A stretch of DNA of 64,000 bases from Cordia subcordata (GCA_028554755.1 JAPTOF010000025.1:6683501-6747500), one strand, 5' to 3'. Positions 1 to 11,299 are shown, numbered from the stretch's first letter. Made by a program: numbers and translations. The notes: generated from the letters alone by a model not told the origin.

Positions 1-155
1 GAGCTCAAGTGTGCATGTTCATCTCTAAGTATCATTGAAAGTATGAAGTTATTTATTTTATCAACAACTCCAAATGTTGGAGCTAGAATTGTTCTGTCTA
101 GTAGATACTTGTGATTCATTATATGCTCTATACTTGTGATCCATCATATTTATAA
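1..155 (-). pseudogene. Helitron Pif1-type helicase, C-terminal fragment
   Basis: Read on the minus strand, roughly positions 108 down to 1 give KYLLDRTILAPTFGVVDKIN followed by NFILSM. This matches the conserved 'RAILAPTN..V..IN..IL' block of plant Helitron/Pif1 helicases. The frame is lost in the 50 bases next to the copia LTR. It continues the helicase fragment at 4692-5570, from which it is separated by the copia element at 156-4691. The gene runs off the left edge of the window. A short tandem duplication (ATACTTGTGAT twice, near 90-140) lies close to the break. Helitron helicases unwind DNA during rolling-circle transposition; this copy is dead. Confidence 0.72.
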
Positions 156-338
156 TGGAGTTAATGTTGAGAGAATTTGATGATCGTGTATTCAACATTG
201 AGCAACTATAAATACATTAGATTACAAGCACACGTTTGATGATAAGGATAAAGCTAAGATACAATAGTTGATAAAGATAAAGCTAATATACATATGAACA
301 CATCTTTGGAGGATAAGTTAGGACTCTTCTTTGATACA
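156..338 (-). repeat. 3' LTR of the Ale-like copia element
   Basis: About 183 bp, near-identical to 4512-4691. The boundary is TG at 156 (TGGAGTTAATG) and CA at 338 (TTTGATACA), so on the coding strand it starts TGTATCAAAG. The tract CCCCTGCAAGAGGG at 339-352 is the polypurine tract read from the minus strand. The repeated GATAAAGCTAA motif inside is shared by both LTR copies. Confidence 0.8.
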
Positions 339-790
339 CCCCTGCAAGAGGGTAGTTCCATCATGAATTGCCATCTTAGACCTGAGTTGAACAAAACAAT
401 CTTTTGGCAATGGTTTTGTGAGACTGTCTGCGATTTGATTCTCAGTGGGTAAATGCTCAACAATTAATTCTTTAGCAACCACTTTGTGCTTTACGAAGTG
501 GTAATCAAGTGCTAAATGCTTCATCCTCGAACAGAATATTGGTTTTGTATAGTAGAAGGTTGCACCCAAATTATCACAAAGAAGCTTAGGAGGCTCTACA
601 ATCTTTATGTGTAGCTTAGCAAATAGATTTTGTAACCAACATAATTTTGCCGTAGTAGAAGCAATTGAATGATATTCTGCTTTAATAGAAGAGTGAGCTA
701 CTGTTCTCTGCTTCTTCGAGCACCAAGATGTAAGTGTATTCCCCAGATAAATAGCATAGGCCGAAATTCAGGTATAATCATCTTGATTTC
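318..790 (-). pseudogene. copia RNase H domain
   Basis: The minus-strand reading contains SWCSKKQRTVAHSSIKAEYH, then PPKLLCDNLGA, then KHLALDYHFVKHKV and NQIADSLTKPLPKD. These are the conserved blocks of copia RNase H (the 'SSxEAEY', 'CDN.S' and 'K.I.I..HF.R..V' regions) and the pol C-terminus. The reading frame is open from about 770 down to its stop in the LTR, the best preserved part of this element. The usual E of the catalytic EAEY block is kept as KAEY. It degrades the RNA strand of the cDNA hybrid in living elements. Confidence 0.75.
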
Positions 791-923
791 CCGCCCAATC
801 AAACATCTGAAAAAGCAATTAGAGTAAATGTTGCAGCAAGTGTGATGAAAACCCACAAGTCATTGTATTACTCAAGTATCAAAGTAATCTTTTGGTAGGT
901 ATCCAATGTAAAGTCCTTGGTAA

Positions 924-1616
924 TTACATGAATTGAGCAAGTTTATTCACTGAATATGAGATATTAGGCCGAGTTAACGAGAGATACCAAAGGCTGCCAA
1001 TTAAACTTTGATATTCTTTGGCATTTTGAAGGTTTTCACCATTAGTCAATTGTAATTTTGAGGAAGAGCTCATAGGTGTTGCTGTTGGCTTTGCTTCAGT
1101 CATTTGAAACTTGCTTAAAAGACCATGGATATATTTTTGCTGAGTTAAGAATAAACCATCCTTTGAAGAAATTGCTTCAATGCCCGGGAAAAAAAAACTA
1201 AGTGACCCCAAATCTTTGATAAAAAATTTTGTTGAAAGTGCTTGATTGACCTACGAAATAAAAGAGCTTGAATTTCCTGTGAGTAGCAAATCATCCACGT
1301 AAACTAAGAGATACGCAAGAATTGATCCTCTTGAAAAAACAAAAAGAGAAGAGTCTGATTGTGTTGTTTGAAAACCTAGAGAAATAATATAATTTTTTAG
1401 CTCAATGTACCGGGCTCTGGGGGCTTGTTTAAAGCCATAAAGAGACTTGACTAGTTGACGCAAATGATTTGGGTGCTCTAGATCAACAAAACCAAGCGGT
1501 TGACTCATATAGACTTCCCCTTCAAGGCATCCGTGAAGGACATCCAGCTGATTAATTTGCCATCCATTTGTCATAGCAATAGTTAACACTGCTCTTATAG
1601 TTGAAGTTTTAATCAC
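924..1616 (-). pseudogene. copia reverse transcriptase
   Basis: Two minus-strand reading frames cover the RT core. The first (1616-1251) carries INQLDVLHGCLEGEVYMSQP, LYGFKQAPRA and the catalytic LVYVDDLLLTG. The second (1211-924) carries the connection segment, FLTQQKYIHGLLSKFQM and IGSLWYLSLTRPNIS. The joint between them is frameshifted, and the normal 'DVNNAFL.G' motif reads DVLHGCL. RNA-dependent DNA polymerase of a dead retrotransposon. Confidence 0.75.
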
Positions 1617-2399
1617 CAGACTGTAAGTTTCTTAGAAATCAATATCTGGCTATTGATTAAAACCTTATGCAACCAGACAAGCTTTGTATCTTGTGACGCT
1701 ACCATCTAAATTTCTTTTTACTCTGAAAAGCGATTTTGATCCAATAACATTTTGATGAGGTGCTCTTGGGACAGTTTCCCATGTATTATTTTTTTAAATG
1801 CCTCTAATTTCTCTAACATTGCTAATTTCCATTCTAGTTTTGTTAAGGCTTCTTTGACAGTTCTTGGCTCTTGAGAAAGAGGAATTAAACCAGCAAGCGC
1901 CATTAGTGATAAGATATTCATTCATGCCAGCTGACTCATCATTTTGGGAAATTTGATTAGCATGAGACAAGTTAGGTGTAGTAGTGTCTGCATGTGCATT
2001 GGAAGAAGACATGTTTTGTGATGGCTTAGGAGTTTTGTTGCTAGAAGGAATAAGGGAAATAAATGGACTAGAGTTTGATGGTGGCAAGAAAGGTGATGTG
2101 ACAGATCGTGAATGCTCTTGGGAATTTAAACAATTTGAACGCTCACCAATTCGAACTATTGCTTCAGGACTAATTGTCAAAAAAGAAGGAAATGAATTTT
2201 TTACGAACCTAACATGCCTTAAGTAGTAGTATTGAAGTTCAACTGGATCAAAACAAATATATGAATGATGTTTATTTGAATAGCCAAGAAAATTGCACTT
2301 TTTTTTTACCGTAGTTATAACTTGTGACTCTTATAAGGTCTAAGCCAAAGACAACAAAGACACCTAAACGTTCTTAAAGTGGAATAATTTAGGACTTTG

Positions 2400-3430
2400 T
2401 TAAATAACAACTCAAAAGGGCTTTTACTTTTTAAATTTGACATTGGCATTCTAGTAATAAGAAATATTGTAGCTTGAAAAGTAAATGTCTAAAACGAAGG
2501 TGGCAAAGATGCTGTATGAAGCAAGGTTAAACTAGTTTCAACCACATCCATATGTTTTTGTTGAGCACTTGAGCTGTGTTCTGGGGTGTAGGGTGGCCAT
2601 GATGAGAAAAAATTGTCCTTAACCCTAGAAATTCAGTACCAGCATCTGAATATATTGCAGCAATTTTGGTTTGAAATTGGTTTTTAACCATCTTCTTAAA
2701 TTGAAAAAAAGACATTAAAAACATCTTACTTAAAACTTAATGGAAAGAGCTAGGAATATTTTGTGAAATGATCAACGAAAATTAAATAATAAGAAAAACC
2801 ATCTATTGATCGTATGAGAGATAGTCCCCAAACATAAGTAAAGACAACTTCTAATGGACAATTGCTTTTTAAACTACTTGAACCAAAAGCGAACTTATGA
2901 GATTTATTACAAAAACAAGAGTCACAACAATTAAAATTTGAACAACGAACAACTTGAATTTTATTTTCTTTGGCAAGTTGACCTACTATTTTATTAGACG
3001 AATGACAAAGGCAATCATGCCATTGGACAGAAGATGTACTCAAATTAATCAAAGCTTGTTTTTGTGGAGAAGAGACAGTAACGGTGGGCCATTCATATAC
3101 TTGGTTCCTGCTCCATCCCATTGCCAGTGGTACACCCGTGGAAAGATCCTTAACACAATAAGAAGAAGGATTAAATTCAATTGAAGCATGATTATCATTG
3201 CAAAATTGATTGACAAATATCAAGTTTTTTTTGCATTTTTGGCACACAAAGCACATTGGACAAATGGAAGTAATTTAAAGATGAGTGCAAAGTGGACTGG
3301 CTAATGTGAGAAATTTTCAGCCATTTACCATCACTAATGATAACGTCATCAGGTCCTTCATAGGATTGACGATGGGTCAGATTGTTAGCATTTGACATAA
3401 CATGATGAGACGCCCCAGAGTCAAGCAACT
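2400..3430 (-). pseudogene. copia protease and integrase remnants
   Basis: Minus-strand frames in order: a protease active site LDSGASHHV (near 3427-3400); a pre-integrase zinc region with VQWHDCLCHSSNKIV and a Cys-rich stretch; the integrase start PLEVVFTYVWGLSLIRSIDG with YYLIFVDHFTKYS; and a second catalytic region YSDAGTEFLGL with HPTPQNTAQV at 2724-2527. The usual DVWGP first catalytic Asp reads YVWG, and [11 protein letters not shown] reads PTPQNTAQV, so the integrase is inactive. Confidence 0.7.
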
Positions 3431-3479
3431 AAGAGCTATTTGAACCAGTAATCACGACATTTGCAGGTGGAGGAAAAAA

Positions 3480-4448
3480 GAGCTTCTTGGTTGTGTAATG
3501 TTGTTACGCGGTATGACTACGCCTTTCACAAAATTGGCAAATAACAACAGGTTTAGAAGAATTGTTGTTATTAGAATTATTCCCATGTCTTAGTGCCAAG
3601 CTTGGAGATCCAGTAGTAGAATTACTTTTGTTTGCTTGATTGGTCCTATTGGTTGAAGCTGATCCTCTAGAGGAGGACTATCGTGCCATATTAATAGTCG
3701 GCATAGAGGTGACATCAAGAAGGCCAGACACAAGTTGCTCCTCTTGTTTGATAAAGGCATCATATTCTAAAAGTTTTTCACATAATTCATCGAATGTGAT
3801 GATTGTGTCTCGAGCTTATACCGCCGCCATCAATTCCTTAAATGCAAGTACAACACCATTTAAGGTGTGAGTGATGAGATATTGGGTTGGCACAGGTGTA
3901 CCAACAAGAGCCAATTCATCCGCAATCTCACGGACTCGTGCGAGGTAGTCAGACATTAGTTGGTTGGCACAAGAGATCAAGGTTAGCTGTTAGGTCAATC
4001 TTATGATTCTGGAGGATGATGGATAGGCATAATTTTTGGCCAAGCGTTTCCATGCTTCGGCTGATGTTTGACATGAACGAACAACGTGAACGACAGTAGG
4101 ACTTAAGGATCCAATAATACTAAGAAGCAACAGTTTATCTTGTCTCATCCAGGATATATAGTCTGGGTTTGATTTCGTTTGGCCATCATCATCAGTGACT
4201 TCAGCAGAAAGGCATGGGTGAGACCCATCAATATAGCCGAGAAGGTCATACCCAAATAACAAAGCATCGAATTGAGATCTAAATGAAAAATAATTAGTTG
4301 GGATGAGTTTTAAAGGTAGTTGAGTGACTTTATTAAGAGAAATGAGATTTGTTGTAGTAGCCAATTCGGTGGTATTTGTCAAAGTAGTAGGATTGGTTTG
4401 GTTAGGAGTATAAGTCAGTGAAATGTTGGAAGACATTTTCTGCAGCAT
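3480..4448 (-). pseudogene. copia gag polyprotein (Ale-like)
   Basis: The minus-strand frame 4448-3990 (152 codons) has the N-terminal copia gag signature LNKVTQLPLKLIPTNYFSFR and LFGYDLLGYIDGSHPCL, then WMRQDKLLLLSIIGSLSPTV and AWKRLAKNYAYPSSSRI. A likely start is the ATG of MSSNISLTYTP. A stop at 3990 ends the frame; the C-terminal gag half and nucleocapsid region continue in broken frames to about 3480. It would form the virus-like particle of the element. Confidence 0.72.
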
Positions 4449-4494
4449 GAAGGTGTTTAAGGATCAAAGACACTCGTTGGAGTTTTAATGAGGT

Positions 4495-4506
4495 CTCGTG
4501 ATACCA
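4495..4506 (-). other. primer-binding site (tRNA-Met)
   Basis: On the minus strand this reads TGGTATCACGAG, close to the TGGTATCAGAGC binding site for initiator tRNA-Met used by plant copia elements. It lies five bases inside the 5' LTR, which fixes the orientation of the element. Confidence 0.7.
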
Positions 4507-4511
4507 TATTA

Positions 4512-4691
4512 TAGAGTTAATGTTGAGAGAATTTGATGATCGTGTATTCAAAATTGAGCAACTATAAATACATCAGGTTACAAGCACATGTTTGATGATA
4601 AGGATAAAGCTAAGATACAACAGCTGATAAAGATAAAGCTAATATACATATGAAAATATCTTTGGAGGATAAGTTAGGACTCTTCTTTAAT
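4512..4691 (-). repeat. 5' LTR of the Ale-like copia element
   Basis: Direct repeat of 156-338 with scattered substitutions. It carries the same TGTTGAGAGAATTTGATGAT block. Its outer end at about 4691 has lost the terminal GATACA seen in the other copy and runs directly into helicase-coding sequence. Confidence 0.75.
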
Positions 4692-5570
4692 AATATTCTT
4701 TAGTAAGTCTGGATATTTATTATCAACAATTGCTAATGGAGGATTAGTAAAACCTTTCATTAGCAACTCATTAGGGATATTAATAAATGTTTCAACTTCA
4801 ATGGAATTGATTGCTGACTGATCTCCAATACTTAAGATCTAATCCGAAAATTCTTTTAATTCTGTTGTATTTTCATCAAATGAACATAACATCTACCTTG
4901 TATTTTGTGTAAGCTTTAAAATAGAATAGTGTTGCCAAAGATATAATAAACTCAAAGATGCATTATAATATTTATCCCATTTCCTTTAGGAATAACTACA
5001 AAAATTTGTTTGAAAGTACTACCAAATACATCTACTTTATCTCTAAACAGTAGATTACAATAGTTAGGATGTGAAAGCTGAAGAACATCTCTAAGTATTC
5101 TATCAGGAGCTTTGAATAATATCGATATACCATAAGCACTTTATCCCATATAATAATTTTTGCTTTTAACTATAAAATCCACCAACTAACTTCCCTGTTT
5201 ATGTTGTATGTTGAATCTTTTGCTACAATAGTAAGTACAATATCACCCTAAGATCCTATTCCTAAAGTCAAAGTCTTTTAAAGATGTGTGTTTTGCTATT
5301 CCTTCATGACAAGAAATAAAGAATACAACACCCTTATCTTTCATTACAACTTGTGGTACAGTATGAAACACATTTTTTGTGAACATTTAAGCTATCAAAT
5401 AGTTTAGCATGCCTTATTACAAGTTGTGATCTATAATAATTTACTCATCTTAAGTCACCTTGTTTGGAAACCTATCGAATTAACATGTTATAGAGTAGCT
5501 AATAGTGGATAATCTTTCAAACTTTGTCAATTGCATCACAATAATTTCTCAATCTCACAAGGGGTGAGAT
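4692..5570 (-). pseudogene. Helitron Pif1-type helicase, central part, decayed
   Basis: Minus-strand translation in all three frames, from right to left, gives IEKLL.CN.QSLKDYPLL, then DKGVVFFISCHEGIAKH (degenerate Walker A region, normally GPGGTGKT), then STYNINREVSWW and LKAKIIIWDKVLMVYRYY (Walker B, normally IIWDEAPM), IEYLEMFF, then DKVDVFGSTFKQIFVVIPKG (normally KVVVFGGDFRQILPVIPKG) and VETFINIPNELLMKGF with IVDNKYPDLLKNI. The order and spacing match plant Helitron helicases. Many stops and frameshifts make it a pseudogene. The Rep/HUH nuclease half expected further right is not recognisable. The C-terminal end resumes at 1-155, beyond the copia insertion. Confidence 0.72.
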
Positions 5571-5708
5571 TTTTCACTTGATCATCATCAAACTACAAAT
5601 CTAGGCAAGGGAAAAAAATAATGAAATTAGTAGCATGTTTAAAAAATAAAAAATATATAATATACTAGGTGTTGAGCTTATGAGATGCACAAGATTCGAC
5701 ATGATAAT

Positions 5709-5731
5709 TATATATATATATATATATATAA
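5709..5731. repeat. (TA)n microsatellite
   Basis: About 11 uninterrupted TA units in an AT-rich stretch at the right limit of the recognisable helicase remnant. Confidence 0.9.
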
Positions 5732-5739
5732 ATATATAA

Positions 5740-6790
5740 GTTAAATCCAAAGGAGCTCAAAGAAGAGTATCACATCAACATCCATCTATTTGCCAAGTCA
5801 TCATAAATTCTATTTTTAATATTATTACATTATTATAAATCTATACATTATGGTGTTTAATTACATTTATGCACCACTTCCTAACCTCATCATTACAATA
5901 GAGTTACAAGATATTTAATTATATTTATGCACTACCTATACATAAACCAAGATCATTTTGTGGCTCTGCCACTGTGATTTCAAGAAGCTTTTCCCAAGTT
6001 GAGAGGTATGTCTCTGAACTTAATGATTTTTTATTGTTTCAGTTTTTTTTTAAATTACAAAAAACTATTTTTAATTAAAAAAAATTGTAATATGTTTCCA
6101 ATCTGCTCCTATGGTTCTATGCATTTTTTTGTTATATTCATTTTACAAAGATGAAGCCCTCACCCATATTTATGTTCTCACTTCCTCTCTTAATCATGAT
6201 TCTTCCTATGGTTCTCATTTAGTATTTATGTGGATAAAAATTAACTTTTTCATACATCTGTTTTTCTATCTCAATACCTTTCTCTGCAATTCAACTTAAT
6301 TTCAACACATCAGGTATGTATTTAAACTTTCTTTATTAATAACTTTTTGATTCTAAAACTATATTTGGGTTTCTTTGTCATTACAATGATATACTGTATG
6401 AATATAATCTCTTTTTCAAAATTTTAGTTAATATGTTTATATAGCGATACTTATTCTATAAGTCAATGTGAAAATGTAGTGAAAGAGGTGGTGGGTTCTG
6501 TTCACTAATGAGCGTTTTTAACTTTTTTCTCTTTACTTACCCTTTTTTCAAGCAAACTTGTGTGTGTTTATTGTTAAAGTGGGTCACGGGATAAGGTTCA
6601 AAATTTGTGAAATTTGTCTTAGGTCACTTTTTGTTTTCCATCATTTATTCAGTCCCATACCTGTATTAAACATTGCAATTTAATTAACATCATACCCTTC
6701 CTTTATATATATTATATTTGTTTTATTAATTCTATAGTATATAATTGTTTCAACAACTATTTAATAAGATGCAAAAATTCTATAGTTTTA
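5740..6790. other. AT-rich DNA without a recognisable gene
   Basis: No open frame longer than about 60 codons looks real. GTATG after GAGAG (6005) and after CATCAG (6311) resemble splice donors but have no supporting coding sequence. Part of this stretch is probably the body of the Helitron whose 3' end is at 6843. Confidence 0.5.
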
Positions 6791-6814
6791 TTATATTTAA
6801 TCATGTATGTCGCT

Positions 6815-6843
6815 ACCCGTGCATTGCACGAGTGTCACACTAG
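6815..6843 (+). mobile_element. Helitron 3' terminus (hairpin plus CTAG)
   Basis: ACCCGTGC and GCACGAGT (6815-6822 and 6826-6833) form an eight-pair stem with one mismatch around a three-base ATT loop. It is followed by six bases and CTAG at 6840-6843, then T. This is the canonical 3' end of plant Helitrons: a GC-rich hairpin shortly before CTRR, inserted at A/T. It points right, opposite to the helicase at 4692-5570, so it marks a separate element. The 5' TC end to the left could not be fixed. Confidence 0.68.
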
Positions 6844-7405
6844 TGTTAATATACTACACACAAAATTAAGGAAATAAAATAAACATTGTGTCTAATAATT
6901 AATGACACAAACAATATTATATATTTTGTTCATCGACTAAAGCATTGTACATCATCTTTATTTAAAACATAAAATAAACTTTGTCGATAAAATTAAGAAG
7001 ATACCACTTCTTACGAAGTCATCAACAATTTCAACAGACATTATAAAGATACTTCTTTCTAATGACATAAAATATAAAATATCCTAAAGGGACCGTTGAT
7101 TCAATGTCACAAACATCTCAGTTGTTCAATGTGAATACATGTCGAGCAACTGCCCATTCTTTAGAGATGAAGTAGGATCCATCCTTTCTATAACAAACAC
7201 AAATTGAAAACGACCAACTCTTAGTTTCAAGTGTGATTTCTTCTAATTTAGGCAATCTTGTTGCTTCAGTAAATTGTTTTTGTATTTGCTAGTTCATAAA
7301 TAAAATAATTATCCAATTATATTTCCATTCTTTGCAAGAGAAAAACAATATTTATAAACATATTTCTTTTACCAAGTAATCCATGTATTTTTTGCATTTT
7401 ACTCA
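6844..7405. other. unassigned sequence left of a solo LTR
   Basis: No recognisable gene. A short minus-strand frame near 7260-7130 reads SWSFSICVCYRKDGSYFISK and looks protein-like, but I do not recognise it. It may be the remnant of a transposon gene cut by the solo LTR. Confidence 0.35.
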
Positions 7406-9185
7406 TGATAGTTGTCTCTCGAGTGCAAGCTCTAAAGACCTGCAAGCACACGGATCGATGTACTATAGTGTGTGCAAGAATGGGTGTCGAACTATAGGGA
7501 GGCTATGTTGTGGGATGAATTCTACATATGTGTCCTAAAGAATGCCAAAAAAAGGAACTTAAACTAATTAGTTTGGTGTTTCTGGATGATCAGGAGCTCT
7601 ACTAAAGAAAATAAAATTATACTATAGGAATGGAAATGATAGAGACAAACTATCTAGGGAGAACCAACAAATGGAAGGGATTAGAGTGATATCTACTTGC
7701 TAATGGGTGATTCTAGACTCAAATGCTATGAGATTTACATAGAATGACTTAATGACTGATTGCTCTTTTAACTAGGTTGCTTAATTAGTGTCCTAATTTC
7801 TCCTTAGGACTCGGTGCGGGTCCATCCCTAGGCAGCGCCTCTTTGAGCTACAACGTGGTCCTTATGACCTAGGGTCTTAAGAGTGACCAATTAACTTCTT
7901 AGGTGACCTAAAACGAACCTACCCTAGTACCTAAACCATTGGCTAGATTTAAAGCCAAGACTTAGTGTTGCTAGGGTCGACTAAATTTACCCAGAAACCT
8001 ATTGGCTGGATTTAAAGCCAAAGGAGACTCAATTTAGACTAGCTTTAAATTATGCCTCATCATTCTAGGGTCACTATAGTGGGATTTGACTTGTTAGTGC
8101 ATTCATTAATGTTCTAGGCCAAGGTGTTCGCGAATAAAGGGGCCTATTCAACTACCAAACATTGTCATGCTTAGATTACACCATTAAAAGCACTTTTGAG
8201 CCAACATGTATGCAATATTGAGGTTATATTTATTACTAGGCACGCAAACATACACATAGACATGAATATAAGCATTACCCACTTCACAAGATCCACACAT
8301 AAGCACATAGACATAATTATAGAATGGATTAGAGGTGTTTAGTAGTAAATAGACTTCAATTTATACATTTGCAACTCTTTTAGGCATATTATCAGACACC
8401 TAGACATGTATTGAACAATAGCCATTGAAACCAGAAAAAACATAGCATATGTATATACATTAAGCCATTAAATCCCATAATATAGAAGCATAGAACCAAC
8501 CCATTACACAAGTATCATCACCCTAAACAAATCTACCCAAACATAATATAAAAAAGGATGAAAGAGAGAATTGAAGACTCCCCTTCCATCCTAGCAATTC
8601 TTGTACAAAATCTTTGAGTAGCTTCAATCTAAGTGCTTGAAACCCTCCAAGAAAGCTTGAATCTAGGTGAGAAGAGTGTGATTATGTTTGTGTTAGGGGT
8701 GGTGTAGCTAAGGTTTTTTGTGTGTGTTGGGTCTAAAGATAATCCTCTTTAAAAGATGGAAATCGTGCTTTTATATCATCTGCTGTGCATTACCGGTCGA
8801 CTGGCTCTTCTTTTTAGCTCAACCAGCTTTCATAGTGATGCTCTCTGCATTGGCCGGTCAACCAGCAATTTTTCTAGGTTGATCGGCCCCTCCAGTTGAC
8901 CTTCTCTTTTCTCTTTGTTGCTCTTGGTATTCATCGCACGACCTGTACCTATTCTATCTTCATCGTTTATCCTCATTTAAGCTCCGTTTTAGCCCTATAG
9001 CTCACCTAAGGCACAAAATTAAGCATTTAGTATAGCATTGACTTACAAACTCACCTATATACATTTGCTTACACTTAAGCCTAACTTTAGTGTATATACT
9101 ATACCAATGTATCTTTTAAAGCTCAAGATACCTCTAAAACATAGGCAACTAACAACACAAACACACACAAAAACACAATACATCA
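7406..9185 (-). mobile_element. solo LTR of a Ty3/gypsy-like element
   Basis: It starts TGATAG at 7406 and ends CATCA at 9185, i.e. TGATG...TATCA on the minus strand. The five flanking bases are ACTCA (7401-7405) and ACTCG (9186-9190), a near-perfect target-site duplication. The layout matches, in reverse orientation, the LTR at 35402-37014: GGTCGACC-type palindromes (8793-8900), a minus-strand TATA box near 8773, GGCTTTAAATCCAGCCAA-type repeats (7940-8030 and nearby), and a terminal block containing TGCACACACT and AGGGAGGC. No internal retroviral genes are present, so the element was probably reduced by LTR-LTR recombination. Confidence 0.7.
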
Positions 9186-9385
9186 ACTCGTATTAAGAAA
9201 GAGTCCTTCTTTTCTTCGAAGTTCTCCTGTTGTCCTATCCATCTATCTCATCATCGTCACTTGGTACAATGATACCAATTCTTTCTTTTTTCTTCTCGTC
9301 CAACATTTTGATTTCTTTACTTGTGCTGGTGATTAAACTAACATATCTAGTTAGTAGTAACAGTAGTAATAGTAGTAGTAGTAAT

Positions 9386-9424
<39 letters not shown>

Positions 9425-9890
9425 AATAGTAATAATAATAATAATAGAAACGAATTATGAAAATCATATTAAACTAACATATTCAATCATTAGTTAACTA
9501 ACCATAATTAAATCAACTTTTCATGAAAGAAAACACTACACTAGTATCAAACAGGTAATACCGTAGTTGGCATGCAAGGTGAGCACACTTGTGGTAAGCA
9601 TATATGGAGAAGATGCTATTTGTGAAATTAGGCTGCAACAGAGAAACACAATGAGGCAATTGGAAAATATGCACTATGGTCGCATGACCATATTATAGAT
9701 TAAAGAATATATTGTTTATGCATAGTGCAAATAATGGTAAAGTGGCATCATACAGTTGTGTATATAATAATATTAATAATTGTTATTTTTGCAATATTAA
9801 CAGAACTAAAAAGAAATAGACTACAATTTATAGACATTTATATTATAATCAACAAAACTTATAGCCAAAGTAAAAGCTTGTAGCATGTAT
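9186..9890. other. intergenic stretch with a trinucleotide microsatellite
   Basis: No gene recognised. The open frames on both strands here (poly-Asn on plus, poly-Leu on minus) are products of the microsatellite at 9357-9450. The rest is AT-rich without clear repeats. Confidence 0.5.
9357..9450. repeat. compound (AGT)n(AAC)n(AAT)n microsatellite
   Basis: Runs of GTA/AGT units, then about 14 AAC units, then AAT units. Such a tract is length-polymorphic and explains the homopolymeric Asn and Leu frames on the two strands. Confidence 0.9.
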
Positions 9891-9894
9891 ACAC

Positions 9895-10700
9895 AATTAT
9901 TTATTGTAGTTCCTTCTTGTTCCTCAGTTGCACTGCTTCTTTAATAGCTCTAGCTTTATTCTTGTCTACGTACTTCAATCCACTATTGATGCATAAGAAA
10001 ACCCAAAAAAGTTCTCGGCCGACACTCTAAAGGTGCATTTTAGGGGATTCATTGTCAAATTATATGACATCATCCTCTAAAATGTCTTTCAAAGATCAGC
10101 CATATGGCTTTCTTGATAATTTGAATTCACAACAATGTCATTAATATACACTTCCAAGAATTTGGTGATTACCTCATGAAAAATTAAGTTTATTGCCCTT
10201 TCATAAGTTGGTTCGCATTCTTCAAACCGTATGGCATAACCACCCATTTATAAGTGCCTAAAGCCTTTGGACATCAGAATGCTGTCTTATGTATGTTGAC
10301 TTCGACTATAAAGATTTGATTGTAGCTAGAGTGTCCATCCATAAACAACATGAACTTTTGTATGAAAGATAAGTCAACAAGCATGTCTACTATAGGCATG
10401 GGATATTTATCTTTTGGAGTAGCCGTATTCATATTTTTGAAGTCAATGCATACTTGGAGCTTACCATTTTTCTTTATTAGAGGAATAATATTAGATAACT
10501 GCTTTAGGTACCTAGAGATTCAAATGAACCTATCTTCTAGGAGCCTTTCTATATCCTCTTTTATGGCCAAGAGAACACTTTTCTCCATGCGTTGTGAGGG
10601 TTGTTTGTATGACTTGAATCCTTCTCTAAAAGGCAACTTATAATCCACCAATTCTCGAGCAAGGCCTGGCATCTCAAAATAATCGAACAAAGTAGTCTGA
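9895..10700 (-). pseudogene. Ty3/gypsy reverse transcriptase
   Basis: Minus-strand reading: IIPLIKKNGKLQVCIDFKNM, NTATPKDKYPMPIVDMLVD, FMLFMDGHSSYNQIF, VEVNIHKTAF, LGTYKWVVMPYGLKNA and KCTFRVSAENFFGFL. These are the RT blocks of plant Tat-type gypsy elements (FMDGNAGYNQI; the Y.DD block is degraded to IND). Stops and frameshifts interrupt it. The frame stops being recognisable at about 9895 within the connection/RNase H segment. Confidence 0.78.
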
Positions 10701-11299
10701 GAAATCTTAGAGCAAAACCATCAACTTAGAGTTGAACTTTGGGGATAACAAATTGCTAACAAATGTTGGTTGCTTTCCATCTTGATTGAGGTACATCTCC
10801 TCAAGAGGATCTTGCACTTTGGGTCATTAGTTTTCTAACTTTCTTATGTTTAGTTCCTAAGTCTTCCATTTACAGCTCGCCTAAAATCGTCATCATCAAC
10901 CTCGTAAACACAATCACCTAGATAAAAGACTTTATCAAAGTAGGAGGCCTCATATTCAAACATGTTCCTTATTGTCTCATTGTAGACATCCGTAGTTGTC
11001 TTTGAACTACTTATGGTTGTTAGCTTTTCATCCTACTTCTCTATAGTATTCGTCTCTGAAACACTAAAAAATGCCAAAGCTCACTGACTTTGCCCCCATG
11101 TTAATAGAGATTGAGCTACATTTTTCCCTTTGGAAATAGGCCTCTGCTATATTTGAATACACCAAAAGGGTCGCTTATTGGCCTTTGTCACTTATGCGTA
11201 TCTGTTATTCCAAATAATAAGACACTGATGAAGTAAGAATGAGATGTAGAAGTTGGAAAAGATCTAGTCTCGACCTAAAAAGACATCATAAGTTGAGTC

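Larger units (their letters stand above)
156..4691 (-). mobile_element. Ty1/copia retrotransposon, Ale/Retrofit-like, decayed, inserted in a Helitron helicase
   Basis: Two direct repeats of about 180 bp flank a minus-strand interior that reads gag, protease, integrase, reverse transcriptase and RNase H, in copia order. A primer-binding site complementary to initiator tRNA-Met lies inside the right LTR and a purine-rich tract lies inside the left LTR. Short LTRs and an N-terminal copia gag domain are typical of the Ale/Retrofit lineage. All domains carry stops or frameshifts. Target-site duplications are not clean, because the outer end of the right LTR has diverged (TTTAATAAT against TTTGATACA). 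The flanks on both sides encode parts of one Helitron helicase. Confidence 0.85.

Noticed and set aside
9230..9460. Plus-strand poly-Asn frame and minus-strand poly-Leu frame
   Set aside because: Both are translations of the AAC/AGT microsatellite and have no other supporting coding signal.
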